Origin: Lycocorax pyrrhopterus obiensis
Taxonomy: Eukaryota > Chordata > Aves > Passeriformes > Paradisaeidae
Length of the DNA: 64,000 nucleotides
Assembly: GCA_014706295.1 (NCBI GenBank)
Contig: JACSVZ010000002.1
Coordinates: 129,837,431-129,901,430, forward strand
Direction: 5' to 3'
The notes beneath the pieces were generated by a model. It was given only the letters and a program-made list of their open reading frames with translations. It had not been told where the DNA came from and made no database searches. Shown here piece after piece: positions 62,591-64,000 of this stretch. The translations under genes were made by a program, and so were the position numbers. Numbering within the stretch: position 1 is the stretch's first letter; each line of letters starts with the position of its first letter.

Positions 62591-64000
62591 AATGCTTCTT
62601 GCAATGCCGTGGTAAAGACTGTAATATCATAACTGTCTCTTTAATCCATTTAAAGTACATGGGGGCACGGACAGTTCACGTGTGGCTTGCGAACGTAGAG
62701 AAAAGTGCCTATGCTAGTTTCTTTAAAAGCCGAGAGAAAGAGGGGTTTTTTTAAAGACTAGGGGCGAAAAAAACTTTTGCGTTCAAGCCAAAATAACTCA
62801 TCCTTAAAAAATTAATAACCCCATGTAATGGTCCATGTCTTGCAGCTTAACAAAACTGTGAGTTTTCATGGAAGAGATGTGTCACACCACAGCAGTTTTT
62901 TGTCCTTGTTTTTCTTCTTAAGTCTGTTAGTAAACTTCTTATAGTCTGTAAGTTTTGTGCCTGCTTTGTTTTCTCCTAATTTTTACCTCACACAAAAGAA
63001 TCCATATTTCAAATTGAAACCACTACACTTGGTTATCTTTTGAATGCTCATACAGTTTCTGTCTTGTTACCTTTACTACAATTCCCTTATCAGTAATAAT
63101 TTATTTTCAGACTAATTTTCTCCTTCACTGTCATACATGCTATAAATTATATCAGCTCATGCTATTAACTACTCAGTGATTTTGAGATTCACTTCAAACA
63201 GGGAGGTTTGATTGCAGTAGTTCTTTCCAAGAACACTTTAGTTTCAATCACTTCTACAAAGTAGAGATTCAGCTTTAAAGAGTTGACTGTATGTTGTGAC
63301 ACAGGGGCTCTTTGAAGGTTAATCAGCTTTTTAGCAATAATAGGGTTGGATTCTTGTGTGACTAAGTGAGTCACTTCTGTTTCATGTGCAGATCTATCAT
63401 TTAATCAGAAGCCTGGAAGTTAAGGCTTACTACGCTGCATATTAAGTAGAAAAGACAGTTGTTGTTTTAATAATTTTTTTTCTTTCTGAACTTCACTATA
63501 TCTTTAGGACTGTAAATTAGTTGAGACAGCTAGACTGATTATTTAAGAACCATTCCTAATGTGCGTAAAATCTAATAAAAGGAGCTGTACAGTGAAGTCA
63601 TATTATTTGGACACCAAAGCTGAAAACTAATTTGAAGAAATATCCTTATATATACAAAATAAAATCCACTAAATGTGGTAATGTTCCTGATTTACATGTA
63701 GGGCATGATTTAATCCAATTGCAGTTTAACTGGGGGCAGTTAGTGTTTTCTAAGACAAGTAAAAAACCACACAAATCTTTTTTAACATATTTGTAGCCCA
63801 AAACAAATATTTGGGGAATGGCCAGAGTAGACTGTCAAAAAGAGTTTTAACCAAGTAAGTTGTTTTTACAACTGAGTATCTCTGATACAGTTCTGTGCTT
63901 GAATTTAGCTGTTGAAGTTGATAAAATTACACACAATAGAGTAGGCTTGTGTTTAAACATTACTGGACAAAGTATTTTTCTTCTGGTAGCAATGCCCCAC

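Larger units (their letters stand above)
29153..64000 (+). other. CPQ: CPQ intron, 5' part (next exon not found; phase 0)
   Basis: Begins with GTGGGT and runs to the window end, at least 34,848 bp. I found no match to the remaining CPQ blocks (SGHLDSWDVG, RLVLWTAEEQGG, MESDAGTF), so the intron is inferred to continue past the window. From 29.2 to 51.7 kb it is AT-rich and unique-looking, with T-runs near 31.0 kb, an ATTT microsatellite near 34.15 kb and no recognised gene or repeat family. From 52.34 to 56.83 kb I also recognise nothing. From 56.83 to 61.09 kb it is mostly CR1 and LTR sequence. A CpG island lies at 62.15-62.59 kb, and 62.6-64.0 kb is again plain AT-rich sequence. Several minus-strand open frames (near 38.3, 45.8 and 48.8 kb) look slightly protein-like but are unidentified. 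Confidence 0.8.

Noticed and set aside
62166..62615. 149-codon frame across the CpG island
   Set aside because: GC-rich DNA has few stop codons, so open frames arise without selection. Pro/Gly/Arg-rich composition and no conserved motif; treated as part of the island rather than a gene.

Overview
The window looks like vertebrate nuclear DNA from a bird. Two exons of one conserved gene lie in long, AT-rich, CpG-poor intronic sequence. The repeats are those of avian genomes: truncated CR1 LINEs with the characteristic CR1 3' end, and solo endogenous-retrovirus LTRs. One LTR belongs to a family that I know to be widespread in birds, so a neoavian bird, possibly a passerine, is my best guess. That lineage call is an inference.

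The only gene I can name is CPQ (carboxypeptidase Q, also called plasma glutamate carboxypeptidase), on the + strand. Its exons are at 7666-7873 and 28945-29152. Both are 208 nt, both have canonical AG/GT borders, and the reading frame passes correctly from one to the other. Together they encode roughly residues 145-283 of the human protein, covering the protease-associated (PA)-type insert and the approach to the catalytic domain. The first zinc-ligand exon, the rest of the peptidase domain and the N-terminal exon(s) were not found here. Bases 1-7665, 7874-28944 and 29153-64000 are therefore read as three CPQ introns, the first and last incomplete.

Repeat layout: a solo LTR with a perfect 5-bp target duplication lies at 9472-10095. 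A short CR1 3' fragment lies at 28432-28534, just upstream of the second exon. An antisense LTR with a duplicated U3 segment lies at 51669-52206. A CR1-rich block fills 56.8-61.1 kb, and inside it an LTR (58987-59582) has split an older CR1 and left a perfect 4-bp duplication. Simple and tandem repeats are scattered through the introns.

Near the right end (about 62147-62590) is a sharply bounded CpG island with GC boxes, an E2F-like site and a CACGTG E-box, a second E-box lying just downstream. It sits about 33 kb 3' of the last CPQ exon seen and matches no exon I recognise. It is the best candidate for something undescribed, such as an intragenic promoter of an unannotated transcript or an alternative CPQ promoter. 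I see no operon, CRISPR array, biosynthetic cluster or other novel multi-gene system; most long open frames here are no longer than chance allows in 64 kb.
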